Assembly: GCA_033980235.1 (NCBI GenBank)
Contig: CM067077.1
Location: 3,275,972 to 3,339,971 of the forward strand
Origin: Diadema setosum
Lineage: Eukaryota; Echinodermata; Echinoidea; Diadematoida; Diadematidae
Length of the DNA stretch: 64,000 nucleotides
Reading direction: 5' to 3'
Shown: one piece after another, positions 46,851-57,811 of the stretch
How the letters are laid out: every line of letters starts with the position of its first letter
Numbering within the stretch: the stretch's first letter is position 1
The notes under the pieces: model-generated
The model's database searches: none
What the model was told of the DNA's origin: nothing
Seen by the model: the letters and a program-made list of their open reading frames with translations, nothing else
Program-made: the position numbers and the translations under genes

Positions 46851-47138
46851 TTTTTTTTCCGGATTAATGCACTTAGAAACATCAGTATTACGCGCTAAGG
46901 AATCAACTTTAGTGTCCTCAATAATAAATGCTACATTCATATACCGTATGGACATAATGCTGGTACTTTATACCTCATTTCTTTAGGGATTAAAGCCCTT
47001 AGAAACGTCAGCATTACGCGCTATATAAGGAATCAACCTTAGTGTCACCAATAATAAATGCTACATTCATAAGAGCATCAAAAACACATGCTTCTTTAAT
47101 TATGCGCTGTACAATTCATATACAAGATACAATATATG
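46851..47138. repeat. Rearranged spacer between exon halves
   Basis: Contains the ATCAGTATTACGC and GTCAGCATTACGC blocks in series and ends at CAAGATACAA, where it joins the middle of the next exon. The RT tail and the landmark half of the unit are missing. Confidence 0.65.
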
Positions 47139-47251
47139 ATATGGTGAAGCGTTAACCTCTGAAGGTTTGGCATGGTGCAGATACTCTTGGCGTAAGCACC
47201 TGATGCAGCAGAGGAGATGTCAGGTCCACGACTGTGTTCTATTGATTGAAG
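47139..47251 (-). pseudogene. LRR exon 18 (A), first LRR and strand only
   Basis: 113 nt from the acceptor side (LQSIEHSRGPDIS, SGAYAKSICTMPNLQRLTLHH). The part after it, including the donor, is cut at about 47138. Together with exon 17 it looks like two ends left by unequal exchange. Confidence 0.7.
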
Positions 47252-48155
47252 CTTTGCAGCAACATAATATAAGGAATACATTATTGATATGACCGTTAAA
47301 ATATATGTATATAATAATCTTGCTCATACTTTCTTAAAGATTTGATTTCCTTCTGCTCATCCACTTCAACCCGTTCTCTCCGTTCTTCCTTCACTCTCCA
47401 GTTATCACATGGCCCCCGCACCTATATACCCGCAGCGGCTACGGCGATATGTTTGTTTTTTTCCCCATCTCTTTGTAAGAAAAAACTCCCTATCCATATT
47501 CGTAATTAAAGTGCTGACCAAGTTCAAATCATTGTTGAAAACTTATCTGTTTATTCAATCCTAATTTTGTTGTTCTTGTGTTGCTATTGTTATATCGTAT
47601 GCACATGATGCTGGTACTTTATACCTCATTTCTTTCGGGATTAAAGCCCTTAGAAACGTCAGCATTAGGAATCAACTTTAGTGTCACCAATAATAAATGC
47701 TACATTCGTAAAGCGCATCAAAAACACATGCTTCTTTAATTATGCGCGGTACAATTCATATATAAGGCACAAACAAACAAATGAATAACAAGAATAACAA
47801 CCAATCTAATACATACAATGATTAACAAAAAGGGGCTATGAATATTCATCTTGATGATGGAAGACGGAAAAGCAGGTTTTCTTTCCATTCCTTTATCATT
47901 TCATTCGCATTACGTGATCGTGTCCCATGAACCTGTCATAAACGTATCAAGGTGACAACTATAAGCATGAAATACTTTGCTAAGACTATGTAACATGGAA
48001 AGAAACAGACTATTCTTTTTAGTCCAACACGGCGAAAACATCGTTTAGTATCTCAATCATCTGTTTGTTTGTTTGTTTTTGTGTTGTTGTTTCTTTATTG
48101 CAGGAAGGTTTCAACATGCAGTGGAAACAAAATGAAGCAAAGAAGAAACATATAC
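47252..48155 (+). repeat. Array intron, recent-duplicate type
   Basis: The tail lies at 47300-47570. This spacer is nearly identical to 53161-54064 and to 62836-63678. Shared private changes are ACCTATATACCCGC, ATTCGTAAAGCGC, GCGCGGTAC and GGGGCTATG. Confidence 0.7.
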
Positions 48156-48323
48156 CTTCGATCCTGCTGCTGATGTACAGAGGGCAAGAAAGAAATCGTC
48201 TGCTATCTTGACATTGTGAAGCTCTAACGTCTGAAGGTTTGGCATGGTGCAGATACTCTTGGCGTAAGCCTCTGATGCAGCAGGGGAGATGTCAGGTCCG
48301 TACCAGTGGTCTATTGATTGAAG
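48156..48323 (-). CDS. LRR exon 19 (A, intact)
   Basis: 168 nt: LQSIDHWYGPDIS, SEAYAKSICTMPNLQTL, ELHNVKIADDFFLALCTSAAGSK. The donor-side flank is identical to that of exon 24 up to the codons for KIADD, after which the two exons differ. Confidence 0.75.
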
Positions 48324-48993
48324 CTTTGCAGCAACATAATATAAGGAATAAATTATTGATATGACCATTGAAAAAAAAATATATATAATAATCTTGCTCA
48401 TATTTTCTTAAAGATTCGATTTCCTTCTGCTCATTAACTTCAACCCGTTCTCTCCGTTCTTCCTTCACTCATTTCTTTTTCCAGATTAATGCAATTAGAA
48501 ACATCAGTATTACGCGCTATGGAATCAACTTTAGTGTCATCAATAATAAATGCTACATTCATAAAGCTTATCATAACGCATGCTTTTATGAGCACTGTAC
48601 AATGGAGATACAAAATATAAACAAACAAATGCATAACAAGTGGAACAATCAATCTAATACATACAACAATTAACAAAAAGGGTTATGAATATTTATCTTC
48701 ATGATGGAAAACGAAAAAAAAAAACGGGTTTTCTGTCCATCCCTTCATCATCTCATTTGCATTACGTGATCGTGTCATATATCAACCTGTCATAAATGTA
48801 GAAAGGTGAAAAGTATAAACATAAAATACTATGCTAAAACTATGCAACATGGAAAGAAACAATCTATTCTTTTTAGTCCAACATGGCGAAAACATCGTTT
48901 AGTATCTCAATCACGTGTTTGTTTGTTTGCTTGCTTTTTTAATTGCAGGAACGTTTCCCATGCATTGGAAACTAAATGAGGTATAGAGGATAC
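48324..48993 (+). repeat. Shortened array intron
   Basis: The RT tail is cut at TTCCTTCACTC (48475) and joined to ATTTCTTTTTCCAGATTAATGC, which removes about 350 bases of the unit. The remainder is regular. Confidence 0.65.
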
Positions 48994-49168
48994 CTTTGCT
49001 CCTGCTGCTGATGTAACAAGAGCAAGAAAATTATTTATTTTTTACTGCTATTTTGACTTTGTATAGGTGTAACGTCTGAAGGTTTGGCACGGTGCAGATA
49101 CTCTTGGGGTAGGACACTGATACAACAGGGGAGATGTCAGGTCCGCAAAAGTGTGTTATTGATTGAAG
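48994..49168 (-). pseudogene. LRR exon 20 (B, frameshifted)
   Basis: 175 nt. A T/A-rich expansion (49029-49043) in the variable tract shifts the frame and brings a stop after HLYKVKIAVKNK. Splice sites are kept. Confidence 0.7.
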
Positions 49169-50768
49169 CTTTGCAGCAACAAAATATAAGGAATACATTA
49201 ATGATATGACCCTTACAACAAGATATGACCACATTGCTCCATGCAGTTTTCCAATCCCCCCATTGGCTCCCCATACATCAACGTATCAGCTTTAAAGTCC
49301 TGCTTATTGTTTACAAGACATGAATCTTGCTCCATCTTTTCTTAAAGATTTGATTTCCTTCTGGTCATCCACTTCAACCCGTTCTCTCCGTTCTTCCTCC
49401 AGTTTCTAGTTATCACGTGGCCTCCGCACCTATACCCGCTGCGGCTATGGCGATATGGATTTTTTTTTTTTTTTGTTTTGTTATTTCCCCATCTCTTAGC
49501 AAGAAAAAACTCCCTATCTATATTCGTAATTAAAGGACAAGTTCACCTTCATAGACATAAGGATTGAGAGAATGCAGCAATATTACTACAACACATCAGT
49601 GACAGTTTGAGCAAAATCGGACAATCCGTTCAAAAGTTATGAATTTTTGATGTTTCTGCTCAGTCCCGGCTGGATGAAAAGATTACTATAGCTTGTGATG
49701 TCACATGAGTAGAACGATATAAAGAAAGAATAAAGAAAATTCAACATATAATTATTTCCATTTTTCTCGCATAACAAAATAACACTCGACTTCTCTCTTT
49801 CCGAAGGCAGGGGGAATAATATCACCCTTAACATACGTCAGTAGCAATTCGAAGAATTGTGCACTTTATTCAAAAAGTAAAGTTTTTTGAAATTCTCTTT
49901 TTATTTTCCTTATAGAGTTGTACGCATGTGACATCATACACTGTAGTAGTCTTCTCTTCCAGCAGTGACTGCGCAGATATTTAAAATATTCGTAACTTTT
50001 GAACGGATTGTCCAATTTTCCTCAAACTCTCACTGATGTGTTCTGCTAATATTGCTGCATTCTCTCAATCCTTATATATATGAAGGTGGACTTGTCCTTT
50101 AAAGTGTTGACCAAGTTCAAATCATTGTTGAAAACTTATCTGTTTATTCAATCCTAATTTTGTTGTTCTTGTTGTTGCTATTGTTATATCGTATGCACAT
50201 GATGCTGGTACTTTATACCTCATATCTTTAGGGATTAAAGGCCTTAGAAACGTCAGCATTACGCGCTATATAAGGAATCAACTTTAGTGTCACCAATAAT
50301 AAATGCTACATTCATAAGCGCATCAAAAACACATGCTTCTTTAATTATGCGCTGTACAATTCATATACATGATACAAACAAACAAATTAATGAATAACAA
50401 GTATAACAACCAATCTAATACGTACAATAATTAACAAAAAGGGGTTATGAATAATTATTCATCTTGATGATGGAAGACGGAAAAACAGGCTTTCTTTTCA
50501 TTCCTTTATCATTTCATTCGCATTACGTGATCGTGTCCCATATCAATCTGTCATAAACGTATAAAGGTGAAAACTATAAACATGAAATACTTTGCTAACA
50601 CTATGTAACATGGAAAGAAACAGACTATTCTTATTAGTCCAACACGACAAAATAGTATCTCAATCATCTGTTTGTTTGTTTGTTTTTGTGTTGTTGTTGT
50701 TTTTTTTTTTATTACAGGAAGGTTTACCATGAATTGGAAACAAAATGAAGCAAAGAAGAAAGATATAC
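49169..50768 (+). repeat. Array intron with TTAA MITE
   Basis: The tail lies at 49225-49533 and 50103-50160, split by the MITE within CGTAATTAAAGTGTTGACC. The landmarks after it are regular. Confidence 0.75.
49534..50098. mobile_element. TTAA-flanked MITE, copy 2
   Basis: 565 bp, ends AGGACAAGTTCACCTTCAT and its inverse. It is flanked by TTAA at 49530-49533 and 50099-50102, while uninterrupted units have a single TTAA at this point. Same family as 26819-27386. Confidence 0.85.
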
Positions 50769-50942
50769 CTTCGCTCCTGCTGCTGATGTACAGAGGGCAA
50801 GAAAGAAATCTTCTGCTATCTTGACATTGAAAAGCTTTAACCTCTGAAGGTTTGGCATGGTGCAGATACTCTTGGCGTAAGCCTCTGATGCAGCACGGGA
50901 GAATGACATGTCAGGTCCTTCCCAGTGTTCTATTGATTGAAG
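50769..50942 (-). CDS. LRR exon 21 (A, in frame, 2-codon insertion)
   Basis: 174 nt, 58 codons: LQSIEHWEGPDMSFSR, then AASEAYAKSICTMPNLQRL, KLFNVKIAEDFFLALCTSAAGAK. The two extra residues fall in the same loop as the insertion in exon 5. Confidence 0.7.
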
Positions 50943-51871
50943 CTTTGCAGCAACATAATATAAGGAATACATTATTGATATGACCATTGAAAAATATATA
51001 TATATATATATATAATAATCTTGCTCATATTTTCTTAAAGATTCGATTTCCTTCTGCTCATTAACTTCAACCCGTTCTCTCCGTTCTTCCTTCACTCTCC
51101 AGTTCTCACGTGATCCCCGCACCTATACCCGCAGCGGCTACATGTACGGTGATAGGGCTTTTTCGGTTACTACAGTATTTCCCCATATCTTTGCAATAAA
51201 CTCCCTATCTATATTCGTAACGGAAGTGTTGACCAAGTTCAAACCATTGTTGAAAACTTATCTGTTTACTCAATCCTAATTATGTTATTGTTGTTGTTGC
51301 TGTTGCTGTTATGTCCTGTGCACATAATGCTGTATCTGTCATTTATTTTTCCGGATTAATGCACTTAGAAACATCAGTATTACGCGCTAAGGAATCAACT
51401 TTAGTGTCATCAATAATAAATGCTACATTCATAAAGCTTATTATAACGCATGCTTTTATGTGCGCTGTACAATGGAGATTCAAGATATAAACAAACAAAT
51501 TAAGAACAAGTATAACAATCAATCTAATACATACAATAATTAACAAAAAGGGTTATGAATATTTATCTTCATGATGGAAAACTGAAAAAACGGGTTTTCT
51601 TTCCATCCCTTAATCATCTCATTTGCAGTACGTGATCGTGTCCTATATAAACCTGTCATAAACGTAGGAAGGTAACAAGTATAAACATAAGATACTATGC
51701 TAAAACTATGCAGCATGGAAAGAAACAAACTATTCTTTTTAGTCCGACACGGCGAAAATATCGCTTAATATCTCAATCATCTGTTTGTTTGTTTTTGTGT
51801 TGTTGTTTTTCTATTGCAGGAAGGTTTCAACATGCATTGAAAACCAAATGAAGCAAAGAAGATACATATAC
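50943..51871 (+). repeat. Array intron with fossil RT tail
   Basis: A (TA)n stretch lies at 50994-51014. The tail follows at 51010-51280, then regular landmarks. Confidence 0.6.
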
Positions 51872-52039
51872 CTTCGATCCTGCTGCTGATGTACAGAGGG
51901 CAAGAAAGAAATCGTCTGCTATCTTGACATCGTGAAGCTCTAACGTCTGAAGGTTTGGCATGGTGCAGATACTCTTGCCGTAAGCCTCTGATGCAGCAGG
52001 GGAGATGTCAGGTCCTCCCTCGTGGTGTATTGATTGAAG
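51872..52039 (-). CDS. LRR exon 22 (A, intact)
   Basis: 168 nt: LQSIHHEGGPDIS, SEAYGKSICTMPNLQTL, ELHDVKIADDFFLALCTSAAGSK. Standard splice sites. Confidence 0.75.
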
Positions 52040-52992
52040 CTTTGCAGCAACATAATATAAGGAATACATTATTGATATGACCATTGAAATATATATATAT
52101 ATATGATAATCTTGCTCATATTTTCTTAAAGATTCGATTTCCTTTTGCTCATTAACTTCAACCCGTTCTCTCCGTTCTTCCTTCACTCTCCAGTTATCAC
52201 GTGATCCCCGCACCTATACCCGCAGCGGCTACATAGTATTACGGTGATAGGGCTTTTTAGGTTACTGTACAGTATTTCCCCATCTCTTTGCAATAAACTC
52301 CCTATCTATATTCGCAATGGAAGTGTTGACCAAGTTCAAACCATTGTTGAAAACTTATCTGTTTACTCAATCCTAATTTTGTTATTATTGGTGTTGTTGC
52401 TGCTGTTATATCATGAATATTATGCACATAATGGTGTATCTGTCCTCATTTTTTTTCCGGATTAATGCACTTAGAAACATCAGTATTACGCGCTAAGGAA
52501 TCAACTTTAGTGTCATCAATAATAAATGCTACATTCATAAAGCTTATCATAACGCATGCTTTTATGTGCGCTGTACAATGGAAATACACAGTATAAACAA
52601 ACAAATGAATAACAAGTATAACAATCAATCTAATACATACAATAATTAACAAAAAGGGTTATGAATATTTATCTTCATGATGGAAAACTGAAAAAACGGG
52701 TTTTCTTTCCATCCCTTCATCATCTCATTTGCAGTACGTGATCGTGTCCTATATAAACCTGTCATAAACGTAGGAAGGTAAAAAGTATAAACATAAAATA
52801 CTATGCTAAAACTATGCAACATGGAAAGAAACAAACTATTCTTTTTAGTCCGACACGGCGAAAATATCGTTTAGTATCTCAATCATCTGCTTGTTTGTTT
52901 GTTTGTTTGTTTGTTTTTGTGTTGTTGTGTTTTTATTGCAGGAAGGTTTACCATGAATTGGAAACCAAATGAAGCACAGAAGATACATATAC
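52040..52992 (+). repeat. Array intron with fossil RT tail
   Basis: The tail lies at 52100-52375. It is closely similar to the spacer 50943-51871 in its second half (GCAGTACGTGATCGTG and GTAGGAAGGTAA/AAAAGT are shared and rare elsewhere), indicating a recent unit duplication. Confidence 0.65.
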
Positions 52993-53160
52993 CTTCGATC
53001 CTGCTGCTGATGTACAGAGGGCAAGAAAGAAATCGTCTGCTATCTTGACATCGTCAAGCGTTAACCTCTGAAGGTTTGGCATGGTGCAGATACTCTTGGC
53101 GTAAGCACCTGATGCAGCAGAGGAGATGTCAGGTCCACGACTGTGTTCTATTGATTGAAG
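52993..53160 (-). CDS. LRR exon 23 (A, intact)
   Basis: 168 nt: LQSIEHSRGPDIS, SGAYAKSICTMPNLQRL, TLDDVKIADDFFLALCTSAAGSK. Standard splice sites. Confidence 0.75.
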
Positions 53161-54064
53161 CTTTGCAGCAACATAATATAAGGAATACATTATTGATATG
53201 ACCGTTAAAATATATGTATATAATAATCTTGCTCATACTTTCTTAAAGATTTGATTTCCTTCTGCTCATCCACTTCAACCCGTTCTCTCCGTTCTTCCTT
53301 CACTCTCCAGTTATCACATGGCCCCCGCACCTATATACCCGCAGCGGCTACGGCGATATGTTTGTTTTTTTCCCCATCTCTTTGTAAGAAAAAACTCCCT
53401 ATCCATATTCGTAATTAAAGTGCTGACCAAGTTCAAATCATTGTTGAAAACTTATCTGTTTATTCAATCCTAATTTTGTTGTTCTTGTGTTGCTATTGTT
53501 ATATCGTATGCACATGATGCTGGTACTTTATACCTCATTTCTTTCGGGATTAAAGCCCTTAGAAACGTCAGCATTAGGAATCAACTTTAGTGTCATCAAT
53601 AATAAATGCTACATTCGTAAAGCGCATCAAAAACACATGCTTCTTTAATTATGCGCGGTACAATTCATATATAAGGCACAAACAAACAAATGAATAACAA
53701 GAATAACAACCAATCTAATACATACAATGATTAACAAAAAGGGGCTATGAATATTCATCTTGATGATGGAAGACGGAAAAGCAGGTTTTCTTTCCATTCC
53801 TTTATCATTTCATTCGCATTACGTGATCGTGTCCCATGAACCTGTCATAAACATATCAAGGTGACAACTATAAACATGAAATACTTTGCTAAGACTATGT
53901 AACATGGAAAGAAACAGACTATTCGTTTTAGTCCAACACGGCGAAAACATCGTTTAGTATCTCAATCATCTGTTTGTTTGTTTGTTTTTGTGTTGTTGTT
54001 TCTTTATTGCAGGAAGGTTTCAACATGCAGTGGAAACAAAATGAAGCAAAGAAGAAACATATAC
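53161..54064 (+). repeat. Array intron, recent-duplicate type
   Basis: Nearly identical to 47252-48155, with the tail at 53210-53470. Its GTATATAATAATC word is the empty site for the LTR element at 54294. Confidence 0.75.
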
Positions 54065-54232
54065 CTTCGATCCTGCTGCTGATGTACAGAGGGCAAGAAA
54101 GAAATCGTCTGCTATCTTGATATGGTGAAGCGTTAACCTCTGAAGGTTTGGCATGGTGCAGATACTCTTGGCGTAAGCCCCTGATGCAGCAGAGGAGATG
54201 TCAGTTCCACGACTGTGTTCTATTGATTGAAG
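54065..54232 (-). CDS. LRR exon 24 (A, intact)
   Basis: 168 nt: LQSIEHSRGTDIS, SGAYAKSICTMPNLQRL, TLHHIKIADDFFLALCTSAAGSK. The acceptor lies 62 bases from the LTR element, which now occupies the intron between exons 25 and 24. Confidence 0.75.
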
Positions 54233-54293
54233 CTTTGCAGCAACATAATATAAGGAATACATTATTGATATGACCGTTAAAATATATGTATAT

Positions 54294-56028
54294 TGTCACA
54301 GGGCGCTGCCGCCGCACCGCCCCGTAACTGGACGAAAGGCTCTCTCTTCTGAGAGTCTACAAAGTAGGCGAAACAAATGCTTCTTCAGTTCAATAATTGC
54401 GTGGTTTATTGTACTGAATTTTGAAACGTACTTTGTATTTACAGCATAGAAATAAAATGGTGATTAACAATCAAACACTGACAAAATCATTGCCCATTTA
54501 AGAGATACATTTAGTTAACATTATCGCTAAAGCCAGTTGATTCTTGTTCTCGGGATGAGATCATCAATTCTGTCCTCGCCCATGGGTCTAAGTTTCATCA
54601 AACTTGATTCCCCTCTAGACGGAGTCCCCTCGATCCCTCTCTAGTAGACTCTGCAGTCCAGTACCGTTGGAGCTTACTCCAGCCTAAAACTCCTTACTCC
54701 CACCTTAAACTCGGATCCTTGCTCCGACATTAACCGCCCTGTCAATTACAATGAGTGACATACACTCATAAGTTCAATAATCTTAACGAAACACTATTAT
54801 ACAATTGCTCAATGAAATTGTTCCTTCATAAATGAAACACCTACATTTCATGAGTTTAAGACAGGTTATCGGCTTGTATGTTTACATCAACAAATCTGTC
54901 AACGCTGGGTCAGCCAGCGAGGATTAACTGTCATGGATGCCCTAGGCCACTGGTGCAATAAATCTTTATGGTCATTTAGCTCAGTGTTCTGAAATGGCTT
55001 GTAGTAGTACTGGCTAAACTATTAAACATTCCCTCACTCTTACAATACATGTAACAAAATACTGTGAGGCAATAATGACATAAAAATATTATATCTTGAC
55101 TCTTCATCTTATAAAGGATTACATAATTACATGAAAATTACAATGAGAAAGATTGGTCAGCTTACAACTTTCGTTGGCGTTTCTCCCCTTTCTGTGCAAG
55201 TTACTTTCTCCCTGGCCCCTGCCGCAACCTCCTCGGGTTGATGAGAGATTTCTCTAGTGCTCAGACTCTCAAACGTACACTGAATGTGGCCTTTTGCCAC
55301 CACAACCTCTTCCTCCTTGTTCCAAATCCATCTACCAAAGGGTAGACCAGTATGTCGGCGACACTGATGTACACCGAACCCTCCCAACGAACTGGATACA
55401 AGCGTAGTGATTTCACAAACAATTTTGTGCTCTGGTCTGAAGAAATTTGGGTTTTGCATCCCGGTTTTGTTCTCCAAAATTTCCTTCTTAACTACACTTG
55501 TCTATGTAGGACCAATCACTGTATATTAATTTATTAACCAAGTTATCTTATTGGAGGAGGGGGTTAGATGGTTCAGAAAACTTTCTACCAATTGGTCAGA
55601 CTGGACACACCCCTATGAGTGACTTTTCCTTACTTTCAAAGAATTGTTTTTGAACATGATTTCCAAAGAAGGAGGATATTCCTCTGACGTTAGCTGACCA
55701 CTGCAGCTGGGTGTGACTATCAATTTCTTAACCTATGCCTCTTCTGGGCTGTCCTCCCACTGGTGGACATTTGGCAGGTTTATGACCCTCGCTCCTGGTA
55801 GCGGTCTCCACTTGGTGTGAGTCACCCTCTCCCTTTATGTTATGCTTTATTACACTCGTGCCCCTGACGTAATGACGGGTTGAGGGGTTACTACCCTTTT
55901 GCTTCCTGTGCAGTGTAAACTCATTTTTAGTGAATGCCTTGCACATAAACATAAATTTGATGTAAAAGGGCTGATGAGATTATCAGTAGGACTTTCACAT
56001 GGACAATGTAACCTACCATGTCGTGACA
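54294..56028 (-). repeat. 3' LTR (1,735 bp)
   Basis: Begins TGTCACGACATGG and ends CTGTGACA in element orientation. Compared with the 5' LTR it lacks an 18-bp segment near 54936. The polypurine tract lies just upstream in element orientation. Confidence 0.9.
55157..55477 (-). CDS. 106-codon frame inside the 3' LTR
   Basis: The frame is in the element's sense direction, starting about 550 bases into the LTR, and begins MENKTGMQNPNFFRPEHK. It has no signal peptide, membrane segment or recognised domain. The copy in the other LTR has one residue change. Because LTR copies are made identical at each transposition, its presence in both shows nothing about selection. A real product is possible but unproven. 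Confidence 0.25.
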   Translation of the reverse strand: MENKTGMQNPNFFRPEHKIVCEITTLVSSSLGGFGVHQCRRHTGLPFGRWIWNKEEEVVVAKGHIQCTFESLSTREISHQPEEVAAGAREKVTCTERGETPTKVVS

Positions 56029-56596
56029 CGGCCCCCATTTGGAAGACAGTGCATGCTGTCTAAATATTACATTTACATGTCTGAAAGTTATACTGGGCAC
56101 GGAATCTGCCCTACCTCATCATCTTAGTACATCCATAACATCAGTGAAGTCCCTTCTTCGCTTCATACCACTTTATCAGTCCTTTATGTTCCTTATAGGA
56201 CTTGTTACTTCTTTAAACCTCAGCTATAATTATCACTTGTCATGATCCCGTACAAAGTGCATACAATGTAATTAAATGCCTACATTATAATAGCTGACAA
56301 AAAATGATTTGCTTAGTAACACTGTCCTCCCTACAGCTTGATAACATACATATGGCACTGACAATTTCAACCCGAAGATAACTGTAATACATTGGCCTAC
56401 ACAACTTTGTTCATAAGGCCTAGTTACCAACTCATTGGTAACACGTCAATGATCATCACATATTCATAATATTCATATTTGACATACTCACTGGTATTCG
56501 AATCCTGCCTCAAAGGAATCAGTACCGTACTTGTAACTAATTATTGATCTGTCACTAATCTGTAACAGAACCAATGAATATACACATCATACAACC
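56029..56596 (-). promoter_or_regulatory. 3' untranslated region with polypurine tract
   Basis: AAATGGGGGCCG (56029-56040, minus strand) abuts the 3' LTR and is the likely plus-strand primer for reverse transcription. No env-like frame lies between RNase H and the LTR. Confidence 0.65.
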
Positions 56597-57811
56597 TTAT
56601 TCCTTTGGGCATCGGCTGAGAAAGTCAGCGGCTACATTGTCTGTGCCCTTAACAGCAATCACTGTGTACCTGTAAGGCTGCAGGGCGAGTGCCCATCTCA
56701 ACACTCTACTGTTATGAATCTTGGCTTGGGCAAGATACATGAGTGGGCGGTGGTCGACTTCGAGCTGGAAGTGAGAGCCGTAGAGAAACACGTCAAACTT
56801 TTTGACAGCCCAGGCTAGGGCTAGGCACTCCCGCTCGATGACAGCATACCTACGTTCAGCATCCGATAGCTTGCGGCTGACGTAAGCGACGGGGAATTTC
56901 CCCTCTCCTATGCGCTGCATGAGTACCGCGCCTATTCCTACATCGGAGGCATCCGTTGCTAGGATATACGGCAGCTCGGGGTTCGGAAGGTGTAGGATGG
57001 GTGGGGCTGAGAGGCGCGCTTTGAGGGTATCGAATGCCCTCTGTTCTAGGTCCCCCCATTCTACCTTGTTAGGAAGTCCCTTCTTTGTGAGATCCGTTAG
57101 TGGCACGGCGATGGCGGCAAAGTTCGGGATGAATTTCCTATAATACCCGGCAAGGCCTAGGAATGCTCGCACCTGTGTCTTTGTCTTTGGTGCCTCAGCA
57201 TTCAGAATTTGGCTCACTTTGTCTGGATGTGGTTTTAGAGTACCGTCCCCCACTACATGACCCAAAAAGTCCAACGATCTAAACCCCACATGACATTTGC
57301 TTGGCTTGGCGGTCAAGCCTGCTTCCGCGAGCCGCTGCATCGCGCTTTCCAAAGCATGGAGGTGCTCCTCCCATGTCTCGGAGTACACAAGAATGTCATC
57401 AATATAATTGACAACATTTGTCAGTCCCTCTAACACGGTGCGCATGAGCCTCGAGAAGATGGCGGGGGCATTTACCATCCCAAAAGGTAACACCGTGAAT
57501 TGGTTCAGTCCATCGTCCGTCCCAAATGCTGTTTTCCCTTTGTCTTGTTCACGCATAGGGATCTGCCAATATCCCTTGCTCAGATAGAATTTAGAGAAAT
57601 ATCTCCCCTTGGAGAGTGATGACAAGAGATCATCAACATTTGGGATGGGCTCCGGATCGAACACTGTGATGGCATTAATCTTTCTGTAATCGACACAGAA
57701 CCGATTTGTGCCGTCCTTCTTACGCACAAGCACAATGGGAGATGCATATTCTGAAACTGATTTCTCTATTACTCCCATTTTCAGCATGTCGTCAACTTCT
57801 TTTCGAATGGT
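56597..57811 (-). CDS. Reverse transcriptase and RNase H of the LTR element (defective)
   Basis: The frame is open from just after the TAG at 57812-57814. The first ATG is at 57787, giving 396 codons. Reverse-transcriptase motifs are: ASPIVLVRKKDG (15-26), RFCVDYRKIN (29-38), motif A as FSKFYLSKGYWQIP (64-77), QFTVLPFGMVNAPAIF (96-111), YIDDILVY (128-135) and FLGHVVG (174-180). RNase H follows: ATDASDVGIGAVL (277-289), ERECLALAWAVKKF (318-331), LEVDHRPLMYL (342-352) and NVAADFLSR (384-392), with acidic residues D279, E318 or E320, D345 and D388 in place. Residue 68 is Tyr where the family has the first catalytic Asp. This copy's polymerase is therefore expected to be inactive even if the stop were read through. 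Confidence 0.9.
   Translation of the reverse strand, partial: TIRKEVDDMLKMGVIEKSVSEYASPIVLVRKKDGTNRFCVDYRKINAITVFDPEPIPNVDDLLSSLSKGRYFSKFYLSKGYWQIPMREQDKGKTAFGTDDGLNQFTVLPFGMVNAPAIFSRLMRTVLEGLTNVVNYIDDILVYSETWEEHLHALESAMQRLAEAGLTAKPSKCHVGFRSLDFLGHVVGDGTLKPHPDKVSQILNAEAPKTKTQVRAFLGLAGYYRKFIPNFAAIAVPLTDLTKKGLPNKVEWGDLEQRAFDTLKARLSAPPILHLPNPELPYILATDASDVGIGAVLMQRIGEGKFPVAYVSRKLSDAERRYAVIERECLALAWAVKKFDVFLYGSHFQLEVDHRPLMYLAQAKIHNSRVLRWALALQPYRYTVIAVKGTDNVAADFLSRCPKE

Noticed and set aside
51343..51546. A recurring minus-strand frame of about 68 codons (also near 12433, 21832, 31902, 43778, 48440 and 52446) that looks like a conserved small protein with FMNVAFIIDDTKVDS.
   Set aside because: It lies in the repeated spacer opposite the retroelement 3' region. 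Its conservation follows from tandem duplication of the unit. It has no splice-site pattern and breaks in other copies.
55157..55477. An env-like glycoprotein in the LTR or after RNase H.
   Set aside because: The 106-codon frame has no signal peptide or membrane segment, and the 56029-56596 region has no long frame.
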